This document shows, in pieces, positions 63,729-64,000 of a DNA stretch of 64,000 nt; position 1 is the stretch's first letter, and the number at the start of each line of letters is the position of its first letter. The DNA comes from Mesorhizobium sp. Z1-4 (GTDB lineage Bacteria; Pseudomonadota; Alphaproteobacteria; Rhizobiales; Rhizobiaceae), in NCBI RefSeq assembly GCF_004000235.1, contig NZ_RCIO01000004.1:178555-242554 (forward strand), read 5' to 3'. The notes under the pieces were generated by a model. The model was given only the letters and a program-made list of their open reading frames with translations. It made no database searches and was not told the origin of the DNA. The translations under genes were made by a program, and so were the position numbers.

Positions 63729-64000
63729 TTACTTCCTCTTCGCCTTCTTGTCCGCGCCATGGCCGTAATAGGTACGGGTCGGAGCGAACTCGCCGAACTT
63801 GTGGCCGACCATCTCTTCGGAGACGGCGACCGGGATATGTTTCTGGCCGTTGTAGACACCCCAGGTGAGGCCGACGAACTGCGGCAGGATCGTGGAGCGA
63901 CGGCTCCAGATCTTGATCACCTCGTTGCGGCCACCCTCGCGGACCTTGTCCGCTTTTTTGAGCAGGTAGCCGTCGATGAACGGGCCTTTCCAGACTGAAC
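63729..64000 (-). CDS. rpsS: 30S ribosomal protein S19, 5' end outside window
   Basis: The frame is open to the window edge and reads [19 protein letters not shown], then [24 protein letters not shown] and [20 protein letters not shown], diagnostic for S19. About three N-terminal residues (normally MAR) lie beyond base 64000. The stop TAA is at 63729-63731, one base after the rplV start. Confidence 0.96.
   Translation of the reverse strand, partial: SVWKGPFIDGYLLKKADKVREGGRNEVIKIWSRRSTILPQFVGLTWGVYNGQKHIPVAVSEEMVGHKFGEFAPTRTYYGHGADKKAKRK

Overview
The window comes from an alphaproteobacterium, most likely order Hyphomicrobiales (Rhizobiales) and close to the Phyllobacteriaceae. The DNA is GC-rich and densely coded. 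The evidence is the gene order nagZ-scpA-scpB-tatABC-serS-surE-pcm-nlpD, a fused secDF followed by homologues of mitochondrial complex I assembly factors, an ATP12-type chaperone, FAD-dependent TrmFO, and CCTCCTCCC-loop (cuckoo/CcsR-type) small RNA hairpins behind a DUF1127 gene. The window is mostly core chromosome. I see no prophage, intact insertion sequence, CRISPR array or rRNA.

Layout. 1-3.1 kb, plus strand: end of an M24 peptidase, an MDR oxidoreductase and a HyuB-type hydantoinase/oxoprolinase subunit, probably one catabolic operon. 3.1-5.8 kb, minus strand: coupled genes for a C92/NlpC-like cysteine hydrolase, a calcineurin-like phosphoesterase and an MFS carrier. 6.1-8.7 kb: a divergent LuxR-type response regulator and 7TMR-DISM histidine kinase. 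8.8 kb: tRNA-Ser(TGA) with its promoter. 9-19.4 kb, plus strand: a CoA-transferase, then rlpA, a D,D-carboxypeptidase, tmk, holB, two small genes, metG, tatD, a metallo-beta-lactamase-fold hydrolase and ybaK. 19.4-20.3 kb: a disturbed, less GC-rich stretch with a GFA-type gene and the first 50 codons of a broken endonuclease/phosphatase gene. 20.3-24.2 kb, minus strand: ArsC-like protein, trigger factor, tRNA-Leu(TAG) and a GDYXXLXY/DUF2157 membrane pair.

24.2-24.64 kb holds the most striking element: a 46-codon DUF1127 gene followed by three tandem hairpins. Their stems are unrelated, but their loops carry CCTCCTCCC (once TCTCCTCCC), and the last hairpin doubles as a terminator. 24.7-29.8 kb: a lipoprotein, trmFO, a secreted protein, a crotonase, a sterol-desaturase-family hydroxylase and a small anchored protein. 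29.8-34 kb, minus strand: yajC, secDF, an Mth938/NDUFAF3-like gene and an NDUFAF6-like gene, a combined export and membrane-complex assembly unit. 34.1-35.6 kb, plus strand: a DUF815 ATPase and a DinB-family protein. 35.7-45.5 kb, minus strand: nlpD, pcm, surE, serS, tatC, tatB, tatA, an orphan ABC ATPase, scpB, scpA and nagZ. 45.5-51.6 kb, minus strand: ATP12 chaperone, EamA transporter, a RluA-family synthase, crcB, rarA and a DegP-type protease. 51.6-52.3 kb: a Phd-Doc toxin-antitoxin module.

52.3-64 kb, minus strand: the S10-spc-alpha ribosomal superoperon from rplQ back to a truncated rpsS, including secY, adk and rpoA. It has its own promoter before rpsM, a strong terminator after rplQ, two facing arrays of 7- and 8-bp repeats in spacers, and two strong hairpins between rplO and secY.

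Start codons were placed by family alignment from memory and by Shine-Dalgarno spacing. Promoter and hairpin calls come from reading the sequence by eye.
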